From the NCBI GenBank assembly GCA_003117195.1, contig BDSI01000129.1, positions 124,001 through 188,000 on the forward strand: a stretch of DNA of 64,000 bases, given 5' to 3'. Within the stretch, counting starts at the first letter, position 1; the number at the start of each line of letters is the position of its first letter. Shown here in pieces: positions 1 through 22,033 of the stretch. The position numbers and the translations under genes are program-made. The notes beneath the pieces are model-generated. The model did no database searches, was not told where the DNA came from, and was given only the letters and a program-made list of their open reading frames with translations. The stretch is from Eudorina sp. 2006-703-Eu-15 (lineage: Eukaryota; Chlorophyta; Chlorophyceae; Chlamydomonadales; Volvocaceae).

Positions 1-371
1 TACAATTCATTTTATATACCAAGTAGGGGTCGGCTTCCTCGAAGCCGGAAAAGGGGCATCAAACGCATCAGGCAGCAGGTGCGCGCGTGCGCCCCTACTG
101 AGGGTACCAAAGGCCCAATCTATCCACTCACGCAACGAAGTAGTACACTGACATGCATTTGCCTACGTATGTAGCCGCTTAAGCGATGCGTGCGATGTAT
201 ATCTATATCCAGGTGTTGTTTGGGTAGTAATAATGAAATGATTACATGGCTCCATCATACATCAACGTGCTCATAAAGCATCATCACATGCAAATTGATG
301 TTTATTAAATATTTTAGTACATCCCTATATATACATATGTACGCATGTGCGTGTGGGAATGGACTACTCAC
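1..371. other. Intron sequence at left edge
   Basis: This stretch lies downstream of the donor that ends the last visible exon of metallopeptidase copy 1. No cysteine-rich or proline-rich exon like those that follow the Met-turn exon in copies 2 and 3 can be read here, so the next exon is probably outside the window. Confidence 0.6.
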
Positions 372-3300
372 TGTGCAGCGGTCGTTGACGGGCTCGGGCG
401 GCGGCGGCAGGCTTCGCTGCGGCGGCGGCGGCGGGGACGTGGCAGCGTAGTACTGGGCCCACGCGTACTGCAACGGATTGTACTCCGCAGTCATGTAGTG
501 CATCCGCTGAGCCTGGCCGACTGTGAGATGCCCCAGAGCTGCGAAGCACGCTGGGTGGTTGTACGTCATGTAGTTGCCCAGCTCGTCGTACCCCGGCTTC
601 TTCGGGCAGGAGTCCGCCCAGGCGTTCTTATCCAGGTCGGGGATGCCCAGGGTGACCCGCCAGCGGCGGTAAGTCGCGTCCCAGCTGCCGCCGTAGCGGC
701 CCCAGAACAGCTCGAGGCAGTACAAGGTGGCTGCCCGGTAGAACTTGAGTTTGTATACGTAATCTGCAAGCGCAAACGGCGAACATTACAAGCAAACAAG
801 CATATAGAAAAAGCTGGTATCAGTATTACATCGCTCGTGAAAGGATCGATGCGTTACGTACATAACTCATCCAGTTATACAGCAGCACACCGATGAACCT
901 CTGCACATCACTTGAGAGACATTATATGTGGCGACATGTGGCTCCATACATATACCCGGCAACTAACAGCAACTAACGGCAGCGAGCTGGACGGAGCAGG
1001 GTGGAGAGAGATCTATCTATCCCTAGGGAAGGTTAGTTTGCGCAGACCCGCCGCGGCGTGCGTGGCGGCGACCGGAAGGACGGAGGCGCTCTAAAAATTA
1101 TTTTGTCGACGACCGTGTCGAGCGTTGTAGCCTCGGCCGAAGGAATGAACCACCTAGCTGCGTACCCTTGACAGGCGGTGTGTCGCTGACGTAGTCGCCG
1201 TCATCAGAGCACGGCGCCTCCAGGTTCTGGAAATTGTGCGTGATGCCCAGATGGTGGAACAGCTCGTGCGCGAGCGTGTTTCCCCCATCGTTGTAGGCCA
1301 GGGGCGAGTTGGCAACTGACAGTTGATCCCAGGCGATGAACACTGTCGCCGCCGATGGTAGAATGTCCGACCTGCGTTCGTCGGTGAATCGATGATGGCA
1401 ACGAAGCAATCAAGGAGGAACGCTAGCTCGATTTCCCATTCCACCGAGCGACCGTATTTTAGTTCCGTAGACCTATCGCAGATAGGCGAGGAGGTGTCTG
1501 GCTGTAGTACGTGTATATATGATGATTGCGTTGGTTCTGGGCGGTCTGCGCTGTGCATATTTACGCACCTGCGCCACGGATCGATCTGCGCTGTGCATAT
1601 TTACGCACCTAGCTACGTACATGCATGCAGCAGGTCCATCTTGGACCGCGTGCACGCACCACGTGCGATCATAACGTGCTGCAAATAGAGCATGCGTGTT
1701 TGTTTACTTGGTTGTCCGTTCAAAATACTAAGAATACAGCATCCGTCGAGCGACAATAATCGCCGACTCGGTCGGACCGACAGTGGTCTCGATCCCTTGC
1801 TCATTATTCATTCCCAAGCAATCCTTTGACTAAAATTCAGACCTGTCAGCCGTAGCTTGTTTCCAGCAGGGGAGGTGCATGCATGTATTTCGTTGTCAAT
1901 CTAGTCAATCACACTCGCGCGGCGGGCACTGCATGCTGCCGGCGGCGATGACGGAGGGAATGTAGACAAAGGTGCGGGGCTGCATATATACATAAGATCG
2001 CACCCGCCCCTTACCTCCCCAACACCGCCCTCCGTACGTACACGGCACGCCACGCAAGGCCGTGAGAGCGAGTCCTTTTGTTAGGCTGTAAATCTGTACT
2101 TGTAAATAGTGTAAACGAGTACAGTTTTCGTCATAATTGATTCGTTGCGTCCTTGTTATATCAGTACTTGTTTGTAATTCGCGCTGCTAGAACATACTAG
2201 CAGCTCTAGTGCTCGCTGCCGTTTATTTCCAAACACTTCACTTGGCTGCTTGGCACATACACACGCTTCCTAATCCCACCATCGTAACCTTGATGCGCGC
2301 ACGTGCTTACGGTTACTTACGGTGGCAACATTGACCAACCGAGCGCGCCTCCCATCAAGGTGCTGTCCGAGACGACGTAGACGTTGATCGACCGAGGAAA
2401 GTCAGCGGCGAGCCTGCACACATCCAGACGGTGGGTATAAGGCATACACACATTCCTGATATGATACGTAAGACATACATGTATAGATGTGTCTATCTAA
2501 TTCGAGGAATTCGAGTGGTGGCGGAATGGATATAGGAATTCGAGTGGTGGCGGAATGGATATAGATATATAAGGGTTTACGTACGCCAGGGTTATGTCAG
2601 TGTTATATATGCCAGGGTTATGCCACAGGGTTTACGTGCGTGCGTGCACGCGCCCAGCCATACAGACGTGGTGCATGTTGGTTCAGGCAATATGGATTCC
2701 GTACGTACATCGTCATAAGTTATACACATACATGCGCTCCTTGTCCTACATCCCATCCAATAAACCAAAGCATTAAACATATACGTACGGGCTATTGCGT
2801 GCGCTTACGTGTTGACGAACGAACCCAGCAGACAAGAGCTTCCGCTGCAGGAGAACGACGGCATGTTCAGCCACGTTTTGCGGTTCTTGAGCAGAAGGTA
2901 CGGATATAAGGTTGCATTGCACCGCACTTCCTGCATGGATCGGGTACAGCGTTGCATTAGTTGTATCGGACTTCCTGCGTAATATAAATAATATATATAT
3001 ATATATATATATATGTCCACCGGTTTACATATGTCTGTATGTCCACATACAGCGGTCATGTATATATAATATATATAGACACGCCTAAAATGAATCTTCA
3101 GGTGCGGATATGCTTTGCAACACAGGCATAATCTTGGCGTCCTGGCGGCTGGATGGCAAAGTTGGCGTGATGAGGTGCCATTAGTTCAATCAAAAGCCTG
3201 GGGAACCCATAATAACACCTCCAACCCCGCCCCGTAACACCAGTAGTAACACACACACGCCTCGGTCCTCGGTCGTCGATGGAGGGGGTATACACCAAAT

Positions 3301-6300
3301 ACGTAGGGACCGGAACAAAAAAGGCGCCATCTCCCTCGATCGCTCCGTCGAAGCGCGCAAGAACAAAAACAGTAGTTTACGCGTAAGGATGAAGCAAGGG
3401 GGCGGTAGGTTGAGCATTCATGGACCTGCCTGGCAACGAGGCTCCCTGCGTACGGTTCGGTGATTGGCAAAGAAGTGGAATTATCTATCCCGCTGCTTGT
3501 GTGCTCGTCACTATTGTACAGTGTTGCTATCTTCCAAAACGGGGAAATAGAATTCCGCAGGTTTCCGGCCTGTCGCCAGTGGCCAAAAAACCTTTGGCAG
3601 AGCAGATTTTGGGGGGCTTCCTAGGTGCCAGGAAATAAAAACCTCCGAGGCAGGGCGGAAATATTTCTGCGTGTTTCGACAGCAGGGCCACTGTTACCAC
3701 AGCGACGACAGGGATTCGAAGTCCATGGAGGCCTGAAGCGCGCTTTCCTTGCGTCGCGGATGCATATGGGAGGGTAACCAGGAGTTGGGGACACGGCATT
3801 CGAGTGTGTTTTGGCGGTAGACAGGTGTACGATGCAGGATTTTCCCCTGCGCCTGCAGATTTCCAGGCCTTTTTGGTAGTCTGGGAAATAGTTGGCAGGG
3901 CAGATTTCCGGCTCTCCACAGCGTCAAATAAATGAAATCTCGCAGGTTTCTTCGGGGTCCGGGAAATAAAAAATTTCCGGCTTTTTTGCCCGTAAATATT
4001 CTTTTTATTTAAGATAGCAACACTGCTATTGTACGATGTGTATCCACCGAGCTTGACCATTCCCTCAGGCATCGAGTCTGTGACTATCCGGGTCGGGACA
4101 AAACGGTTGAGAATTGAGATAGATGTCCCGCTTGGGCAGCCCGGCTCTTCAGTCGGATCCGAGTCCGCCCCCGCGGCTGCGGTGGCCACCGGCCGGTGTA
4201 AGTGGATGGCCTTGAGCCACGGTTAAAGGGATAGCCTAAGATGTGCGCGTCAAGCGGGTCGATCGGGCCAATGGGTCCGGCCAAATACCAGGAAGTGGTT
4301 TCGGGGCCTGGTAACACGGATAGGGGCCGCAGGCGGATACCTGCGTGAACAAAATACTGGTGACCAATGTCGACTCCCAATCCTTACATCGGCGGCCCCC
4401 TTAAAACAAGCTTGGGCTTAGCGGTCTAGGAGTAACCTTTCTTTCTTTCTTTTCTTTCTGTACGATGTGTGTGTACGTATGGCGGCCCCGATAGCCCCGA
4501 GCACGCAATCAACACGTAAACATTAGCTACACTTACCAGCCACGCAGCAGGTACGCAGCGGCACGCGTATCATTTACCTTGATGAAAAATGCAATGTTTG
4601 AGGGCTTGGCCATAAAGTTTGCGATCGTGACCAGGCGCTCAGCATATGACGGCGACAGCTCGTACATCCTCGGACCAATAGTGTCGCCGTCCGGGTAGAG
4701 GAAGACGTGGAAAACGATTGGAAAGAGCAGCTTGGGAAAGGACGTGGGGGGCTGGACATTGAACCACGCCGGGGGCATTTCGTAAGAGTTGTTCACAGGA
4801 ACAGATGCGAAGGACAGCTTTGAAGACACCGCAGCAGCCGCCCGCCGCCGCTGCTGACTGCCGCCATCGTCGTCAGCGATGCCGCCTTCAGCATCTGCGG
4901 CGGACACTGATGTTTCCAAAGCTCTACGACCGTTCCGATTACTGACAGGAACCCCGGCCTGGGCCTCAGTGCCAGGAACTGTCGACGAAGCTGCATCTGA
5001 GGATGCCCTAATGGCGCGCAGCTCCTCGAGGTCAGCGTGAAGCCGCCGCAAAGCTGAACTGATTCGAGGGACTAGAGCCGCAAATGTAGGGAGGGCCAGG
5101 CCGCAACTTCCACTCAATGTGGCGGCGGCAAGGGCGAGCTCCTTCTCCTTCTGCAGTGCGCCGAGCACAGCCGCTGCGAATCGCGCATCCGTAAGCTTGG
5201 AGGAGTCAGGCCACGCAGCGGTCGCGTTTGGCTGGCCTGGCACCTCCTGGGGCGCCAGAGGTACGTTCTCCGCGACCCAGGTGAACACGTCGCGAAGGGC
5301 ATTGAGCAGCTTGTAGTGGCACGCCTGCAGGATATGTATGAATTGCATGAAAGACTGATATTAGTGGAACGCGCGGGATGATTTGAGAATGCAAAACTTG
5401 CACCGGCTAGCTAAATAATAAGGGCACGTAGTGAGAGTAGTGAGCGCGGGGCGGAAGAACAACGCGCCGGATTCATTTGATCCTGATTTACGTAATGGAA
5501 CGAACCACAGAGGCATATTTCATTTTGAGAAGTGCCGATTATAGATATACCGATGCATAGCTAACCACGCACGCACGGACAACCTATGTAAACATCCCGA
5601 TAGCTGTACCTGCAGCGCTGCCGTGCCGTACAAGCTACGTGACAAGCCGTACAACTGCTCCGCAAGCGATGACGAGCAGATCCCAGGCTGTGACGCGTAG
5701 ATTCGCAAAACCCTTGGATCCAAGTACGGAAGAAGGACTTCAGACGATCCTGCTTGCATAGACATACGTACAACACAAGTACGCATGTTATATGGAATAC
5801 ACGGAAACATCAGGCAGATTCGTCGGTTGAGCAAGCAAATGATTGCACACGACAAATAAACGAATGTGCATGGGCACGCACGGGCTCCAGTCATCAGTGC
5901 GTGGCACGACTGCGTGGGCTGTAGTTGTTCCTGCGTATATATAGCCGGGCTTGCCACTCTGGCGCCAAGCAAAGCTGTCTCATTCATCAAGTTACTCGAT
6001 CGGGTATATATGTAGAAGCAAGAGGTAGGTAGATAGAGCTGTACTCATCATCACGGTCATCAGCGCCACGTGCATGCTAGCTATTGCGTGTCGCCCACGC
6101 ACACCGACAGCAGTAGTAGTGCTCACAAGCAAGCAAGCAAGCAAGCAAGCGTAGCCTCTCAACGAAATGGAGCTGGCTGCTGTATACATGTACCACCGCT
6201 GCTGCGCTGCGTGGGCACGTGCTAGTAATGAGTGAATGGTGTATGTTGATTATTGGTCGTGCGGTCCACGTTAATTGGCCATTGTTATTATGATGCGCAT

Positions 6301-6523
6301 GTGCGTACGCACCCTCAGCCTGTGACAACGGCTCCGCAGCGCTGAAGAGGAGGTACGCAATGAGGGAGATGCTGTTGGCTTGCTCGTACAGACGTCCCGC
6401 CTCCGCCCCGCTCGCTGTACCGGTCTCCAATACCTTCACGAATGGCCGTGCCAGCCGCGCGGCAGCAGCCCGAGCTTCTGTAAGGTGTACGAGGGGGATC
6501 ATAACGCACGGCATCACCGACAT
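372..6523 (-). CDS. M43-type secreted metallopeptidase, copy 1 (3' end outside window)
   Basis: Zinc endopeptidase of the M43 (pappalysin/cytophagalysin) family, probably secreted to the matrix. Exons, 5' to 3': 6523-6313, 5749-5610, 5324-4578, 2930-2809, 2413-2321, 1371-1166, 763-372; phases match copies 2 and 3. About 637 residues are in the window. Residues 1-117 are an unnamed prodomain-like region (LYEQANSISLIAYLLF, YASQPGICSSS). Exon 3 ends with the first catalytic strand (LLFPIVFHVFLY). HELFHHLGITH, near residue 473, holds the zinc ligands and catalytic Glu; GDYVSDTP follows; GNYMTY with GQAQRM is the Met-turn. M43 usually has D where T stands in MTY. The last exon ends in an SPPPPP linker. 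The first ATG is uncertain: translation may start at 6523 (MSVMPCVMIPLVHL, weakly signal-like), or a spliced signal-peptide exon may join an acceptor at 6478, as in copies 2 and 3. The C-terminal modules are off the left edge. Confidence 0.85.
3519..4025. mobile_element. hAT-like non-autonomous element in an intron of copy 1
   Basis: The terminal inverted repeats CAGTGTTGCTATCTT and AAGATAGCAACACTG are perfect over 15 bp. They are flanked by a perfect 8-bp direct repeat CTATTGTA (3511-3518 and 4026-4033). An 8-bp target duplication with short inverted ends is the hAT superfamily signature. The 507-bp interior has repeated GGGAAATA words and no transposase. It sits in the 1.6-kb intron between exons 4578 and 2930. 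Confidence 0.85.
6122..6150. repeat. (CAAG)n microsatellite
   Basis: About seven tandem copies of a tetranucleotide lie in an intron of copy 1. Confidence 0.85.
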
Positions 6524-6680
6524 ACAAGCGATGATCAGCAGATGAGCGGCAATAACGAACGAGCATTTCTGGGCGTGCGTGCCTGCAAGTTGATTAACAG
6601 ATAAATCATGCAAACGAACGTACCTTATGCACTAGATAGGTGCATGCGTGCGATAGGCATGGTGGCTGAGCTGATATATG

Positions 6681-6743
6681 CGTCTACGAGCTATCTGGGC
6701 CCGTTGGAACACACGGTCGGGATACGGGTCCACCTTGTAACGG
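6681..6743 (-). repeat. Dispersed repeat family B, copy 1
   Basis: On the minus strand it reads as a G/C-rich unit containing GGTGGACCCG, CCCGACCG, GTGTTCCAACGGGCCCAG and ATAGCTCGTAGA. The same words recur at 10879-10936, 19981-20033 and 26047-26102. The type of element is not known. Confidence 0.65.
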
Positions 6744-8129
6744 TTCCATTATATGCGTACTTATGTACGTATTAATAAATGTGTGCGCGCGGGGGGCCGA
6801 GAGACGACACCATGTGGGGACGCGGATGCGCGGTGACACGTACGCGCGCGTGGTTCGTTGATGTGCCAATTATTACTGTGCCAAGGCACACACATACATG
6901 GCGTACGTTGCTCGAGATATAATACTTGCAGTAATGATATTAAAACTACAAGCAAGACAACGGACGCCTTATGCCAGCAACTTGCGGCGGTAGCCCGCGC
7001 GGGAGGGAATATATTTCCGTCCACGTCCTGCTGCTGTGCGTGCCGGCATTATCCTATCCTAGTCATGTGCGCCATTCATTCGTTATTACGTACCCGCTGC
7101 CAAAGCACCGCCGGGATCATCACTGATAGATTGCTGCTGCAGCTTTCGAGTGCCGCAATGAACGGGCAAGAGTGCAAAGAAGAGGTGCAAGTGAAGAACG
7201 ACCCAACACACTGACTTCACCATTGTGACCTCGTTCCGTGTTTCAAAGTGTGTATCTTATTTACAATTTTACTGCTGTATGGCAAATGAAAACAACCACC
7301 GAGCAGTTATAAAGTCCTACAATAAGCGTCAAACTTGCTTTGCGTAACTTTATTGTTAAAAACCTCGTAAGTTGAATGAATGCCTTAAAGCGCAATGCAT
7401 GTTAAAAGAACTCGGCGCGGAACCAAGCATTTATCAATGCGACTGGTGTGGTAGGGTGTGGTCACCAGAGCATTCAAAGAAGTATCCAAAAAAACAAATT
7501 TTAATACACCAAGGACAATACGACAAGTGCCCGTAACCAAAGTACGGCCGTTATGCGCCCAACGAAAGCCGAGCTGAGATAGCTGCCGTGAACGAACGAA
7601 ATCATTACTTGCTCAAATTCCTCTATAGGTTTGTTCCATTTAGGTTTGCAATATTCTTCCGAAGCATGCAGCTCCAGCAAGGCCTCTAACGGCTTCTAAA
7701 CATCCGTCGTTTTGTTTACAATATGCAATGCATTGCATATGGTGACATCTTTCGCATGCCAAGGGATTTTTCAGAGGTGAATCGAGACTGGGCCAACAAG
7801 GTCCATCAACCGTGCGCAAGACGCGACAATATCTGTTCTACCGATACGACGCCATAGCATGACATTATTGATGAATATCATGGTCACCTTTAAGTATCCA
7901 AGAGCAATACCGACCCTATTCAGGAAATGTATACATACGCAATAATCGACGTACCTGCCTGCTGCCCTTGTCCCAGGATGAACCAGGCCGTGAGCAAGCC
8001 ACCGTGTTATTTAGTTACACGGTGGGGGGTTAAACTCTAACCAGACAATGTCTCTTACCAGACCGTTGAAGGCCTTAAAAAGTCGAATAGCAGAGCAGGG
8101 AAACTGATGATTCGTTTCACCGCCGGTGG

Positions 8130-8473
8130 TGTAACACGAGGCTGAAAAGCGCACTTGATGCTAAGGGGCTCGAATTCCTGTTACACTCTTCCCCCCCTTA
8201 GACGAACGTCCTCGCTCGGGCGACTCCAGGCCGATCTGATACCCGTCGTAGCTCCGAATGGAGGGGCTTGGTTTGTAAGGGCTAGTGAGTATCGCCTTCC
8301 CGGAGGATATTCACCTTCAGGTGGGGAAAGAGCGAGCGAGAATCAAGTGTGCCTCGCGTGCGCCAGTCCGTTGCTTTCGGGGTTCGACCCCGGGACCTTA
8401 GCCTCCTGGCAAAGCGCACCACTGTAACACGCACGAGGCTGAAAAGCGCTTAGGGGCTCCAATTCCTGTTACA
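8130..8473 (-). mobile_element. Miniature LTR element (SMART/TRIM-like)
   Basis: Two direct repeats of 56 and 51 bp (8130-8185, 8423-8473) share GAGGCTGAAAAGCGC and AATTCCTGTTACA, and each begins TGTAACA and ends TGTTACA, so both have TG...CA ends. On the minus strand a purine tract GGGGGGGAAGAG (8197-8186) abuts one repeat, as a polypurine tract does. TGG followed by TGCGCTTTGCC (from 8421) begins one base after the other repeat, as a primer-binding site does. Flanking pentamers GGTGG and GGCGG could be a target duplication with one mismatch. The 344-bp total fits small LTR retroelements. There is no coding capacity. Confidence 0.65.
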
Positions 8474-8821
8474 GGCGGCGGGTAGGTGTGGTTGCTTCCC
8501 TTCGGTGCCTCACGCATGCCCTAACCATTCTATCATCAAAGACAAAGATAAGTAAGAGAGCCACGGAAGCGCCGCGCGGTCCACCAGCCCAGCGCCCTTG
8601 CGCAGGTCCCGGTCGTCGGCCGACCATTTGCAGGGAGTGTGCAATCGAGGGGGCCTGCACTCGCACTGCTTCCGGTGCCGCCGCGACACTTTCGTTTGTC
8701 TCCGGCGGCCCCAAACACGTACGACGTACGTTGAGGCCAGGACTGCATTAATAATGCACATCTATCGATCTGTGGCGCCATCGCTTGGTTTGGGCGCCAT
8801 CGCTAGGTTAGGCACGGGCAG

Positions 8822-8883
8822 TGTAGTAGGTGAGAGCTGGCAAAGGCTTCTCGAGAAGCCTTTGCCAGCTCTCACCTACTACA
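8822..8883. repeat. Perfect 62-bp palindrome built from a MITE end
   Basis: Two 31-bp arms meet at CTCGAG with no spacer. Each arm begins TGTAGTAGGTGAGAGCTGG, the same as the right end of the MITE at 9187-9292. It can form a strong hairpin or cruciform and looks like two element ends fused head to head. Confidence 0.9.
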
Positions 8884-9186
8884 TATGGTATCGAGACCAA
8901 ACCTAGGCTGTGGACCTAAGAGTCCCCAGTTCGATCCCTGATGACGGCGAAATACGACCGCGCCAGTGGACGACAGTCTCGAGGTTCTGGAAGAAGATAG
9001 TAGTGAGATGACTAGGAGAAGGTTACATGCTCGAAAAACCCGAATATGGGCTAGGCGCGTGTCAGTTGCGGGGCACGACGTGACGTGGACCTCATCCACC
9101 CACGGCTCAGGGTTGGCGATGGCGAGCATGGCTGGTTGTCTCGGGCCGACAGGGTCCCGGGACGGTCCCCTTCAGAGGGGGGGGCG

Positions 9187-9292
9187 TGTAGTAGGTGTCG
9201 TACAATGGTCGGCCCTGCTCCTCAAATACAAATACGGTGCAAAGCACTGTCCCAGCATCTCGAGAAGCCTTTGCCAGCTCTCACCTACTACA
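9187..9292. mobile_element. MITE with TGTAGTAGGTG ends, copy 1
   Basis: This 106-bp element has inverted ends TGTAGTAGGTG and CACCTACTACA. Its interior is the reverse complement of the element at 28521-28623, with a few changes. It has no coding capacity and no clear target duplication. Confidence 0.75.
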
Positions 9293-9517
9293 GGCAGGCC
9301 CCTGATAGTGGCTCGTGAGCCCCCGTGGCTTTCCAAGACTACGGGCCACCGCTGGAGAAGGTACCCTGCCTTGGTTGGAGTGGTGGTTCGCTAATAATAG
9401 GGACGCCCTGGTGCGCTGGTGGCCAACTCCCCTGAGCGGGCGTTATCCCTAGCCGCCGTGGTCGGTTCCCTGGTAGTGCCGTACGTGCCCGTGCGTGCAG
9501 ATAGATTAAAGATTATT

Positions 9518-9611
9518 TTAGGATGTTACAGCGGACCAACCCCGCGGGTCATCGGTGACAGCCACCGCCGGCGACAGCCGAAGCTTCCTCACCAGCCAGA
9601 CACTGCATAAA
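9518..9611 (-). repeat. Dispersed repeat family A, copy 1
   Basis: On the minus strand it reads CACTGCATAA reversed, then GTGAGGAAGCTTCGGCTGTCG, GGCTGTCACCG, CCGCGGGG and GTCCGCTGTAACATCCT. Related copies lie at 26651-26713, 26779-26860, 50506-50570 and 55377-55450. In the other orientation the unit starts TGTTACAGCGGACC, so a solo-LTR origin is possible but unproven. Confidence 0.65.
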
Positions 9612-9941
9612 TTAACTTGCGTCACCATGGCGCCTCCACAAGTGCACCGAGAACACTCCCCGTGCCCACCCACACTACCAGGGAACCACCGCGTTCCTGT
9701 AGTTCCTTGAGAACCATCCACGGCCAGGGATAAAGCCCGCTCACGGGGAGTTAGTCACCAGGGCGCCCGCCCTTGTTTGTCCAAGGCCGGGACGACCGAA
9801 GAACCGCCGCCGGACGAGCCGCGCGAGCCCTTCTCCTTCCATACATGTCCCCGGCCCCTACCCGCCCTGTCATGCTCGGCTAGCTCGCGAGCTAGCGCAC
9901 AAGCCCTATCCATCACCGTCGTCCCCGCCTTCGGTTCCTTC

Positions 9942-10799
9942 TAGGGTTGGCAGGGATACTATACTAGAAAATAGTACTATAATATTATAGTACTATGTAT
10001 AGTACTATTACTACATGGAGGTCCGGAGGAACACTATTTTATGACGCTCGTCCAGCAGCCGTACATAGTGAAATAGTATAGTAAAAATAGTACTATACAA
10101 TACTACATGAGGGCATGGATAGTATTAAATACTATTGACACTATTGACACAGGCCACCCAACACAGGCATCTGCCATCAAAACCTGAACTGAGTGACCAT
10201 ACCCACGCCACTGACTGCGTTGTTATTAGTAGTACACACGTAAGATGTCGACAGAGTCGCTTGCGCGACAGCAGCAGTTGCAGCAGGCGCAGGCGCAGGC
10301 GCATTGCACCCAGGGCACCATGCCGCTGCTCACCCCCGATCGAGGGCGTACCTTACATCCCTGCGACTCAAACGGTTGGATGGTTTCCCTCAGACTGCCC
10401 AGGGATGCATGGTGGGCAGCTACAGGGGTTTGTGCGCGAGGACTACACTTGTTTGATGCTCGTGGGTTGGCTGGCGCATGTCAGGAGCCGATGAGCGGAA
10501 ACGTGGGGTGTTTTGACAGGTAGGCGGACGTGGGGTTAGGGCCCACCCACATCGGGTACGAGGCTTCCCCTTCCGTTCTGCTTCTCTTCGTCCAAAACAA
10601 TATCCTAAAAGTACACGGAAAGAGCTTTCCAACGGTGCAATTTTCAATTAAAACGGTTGGCCGCACGACCCCCAACCTACAACTGGGGGCGTGGGGCTGG
10701 ATAGTAATAGTGTCATAGGACTATTTCACTATAAATATTACTATTTCTTACTATACTTTATTATTCGGCCTCGGCTATGTAGTGTTATTGCCAACCCTA
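9942..10799. mobile_element. hAT-like non-autonomous element, intergenic
   Basis: Ends are TAGGGTTGGCA at the left and its inverse TGCCAACCCTA at the right. Flanking octamers GTTCCTTC (9934-9941) and GTTACTTC (10800-10807) match at 7 of 8 positions, consistent with a hAT target duplication. Both subterminal zones are AT-rich and carry many TAGTACTATA-type words, possible transposase-binding repeats. The 858-bp interior has no recognisable transposase. Confidence 0.75.
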
Positions 10800-10878
10800 G
10801 TTACTTCATTCCGTGCATTCGGAATTTCAGCTAGCTAGGCGGTAGTCACTGTGGAGGTTAAACAGGAATAACCATTAG

Positions 10879-10936
10879 AAGGTGGACCCGAGTCCCGACC
10901 GGGTGTTCCAACGGGCCCAGATAGCTCGTAGATAGG
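10879..10936 (+). repeat. Dispersed repeat family B, copy 2
   Basis: It carries GGTGGACCCGAGTCCCGACC, then GGGTGTTCCAACGGGCCCAG and ATAGCTCGTAGA. This is the best-preserved copy of the family. Confidence 0.65.
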
Positions 10937-12174
10937 CGCCGCATCTCATCAACCCCTATCACGGACTGCGCACCCATCCTTCATCACCCGTTGGGGGGAG
11001 TCATGCAGCCATATATACCGGCCAACACACCAGGTAACCAGTGCGCCAGGATTGCGTCGATCTCTAGAAACCGCGCCAGACCCGCCGAATCACATGGCGG
11101 GAAGGTTGTTGACTGAGACCATATTATTATGAGCAACTTGTCTTGCCCAAGCTTACTTGACATCCGACCAGAAAACACAAAATGCCACAGTGTTCCTGAC
11201 AGCCCAGCCAGGATCCCAGCTAGCCCAGTGCTCCAAAAGTCCTTGGAAGGATAATTTGACAAAACCGAACCCGGAAATTACCAGGGGAACCGCCAAATAT
11301 ATACGCCATTATTAGACGACAGCACTCACAGCACCCAGCAGTGGTGCATGATTGGCAAGTCGTATGCAGACCACGCACCCCCAAATCAACTGGTGTCAAC
11401 CAACGCTCCAGTAGCTGGGGCCTCATGAAACTAAACCAAGTAAGAAGGCATATATGTTCGCGTACGAGCGCATTAGCTGCCGATCAGCCATACATGTAAT
11501 GATAACGCCTGACCGGTTCGTCATAGCATGGTACACAGCGCGCCATCGATGGCGCGCCATCGATATCGTTTTGCAAATACCCAAGCAATCGCAAGGCAAC
11601 TAGCTGCTGGCGCCCGCTTCCTTAGGCCCAGAGCTCAGACTACGTACATCCGAAATCAAGTCAAATCGACAAAAGCGATGGGATCGTATCTCATGTAGCT
11701 CATCATTACACGTACGGCCACTCGCTCGCCATGTGTATGTGTAAGCCAGGCTTACAGCCCCGAGTCATCCCGGGTTACGCCTTTGTGCTTACAGTATGTA
11801 CGCGCATACGGTACTACTCGGTGGAACGAATGGCCAGAATTTCTTTCTTTGCAAGCTAAGATAGATAGACACCTCGAGACAGCAGGCGATGACGGACGGA
11901 GTATCTGGTCCTTCTATATATGTCCAGAAACATCACCATCGACCAAAAAAATCCAGGAGCAAGCCATACACGCATGATGACATTTCTAATCAAAGATACA
12001 TCCACAGGCCCAGTAGCAGCTTCAATTAGCATACGACGCATTTATCGCTTGATTCAGCTCGCACGCGTGTACGCTCAGTACGCTGAGCATTGACAATACC
12101 TCCATCGCGCTCATTTTTATTAGCTAGGAGCAACGTGCCGCAAGCTAGGGCGATGTCATTAGATACGAGTTTCC

Positions 12175-22033
<9,859 letters not shown>

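Larger units (their letters stand above)
6524..12174. other. Intergenic region between metallopeptidase copies 1 and 2
   Basis: No gene can be supported here. The part from about 7,200 to 8,130 is AT-richer and lacks open frames. The rest is largely mobile and repeated DNA: a miniature LTR element, a 62-bp palindrome, a MITE, a hAT-like element and copies of two dispersed repeats, each listed separately. A signal-peptide exon of copy 1 could lie in the first kilobase, but I could not fix one beginning with ATG. Confidence 0.6.

Noticed and set aside
3527..4189. 220-codon minus-strand frame in an intron of copy 1
   Set aside because: It lies mostly in the hAT-like MITE and crosses its right boundary; no domain, and it interrupts a conserved intron position.
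6761..7024. Hydrophobic leader (SVVLLVVLISLLQVLYL) as signal-peptide exon of copy 1
   Set aside because: Its donor phase would fit, but the frame begins at GTG and has no upstream ATG before a stop, so it cannot start translation as seen.
8380..8400. tRNA-like T-arm with GGTTCGACC
   Set aside because: The stem beyond four pairs fails, no D-arm or acceptor stem is found at the right spacing, and the site lies inside the miniature LTR element.
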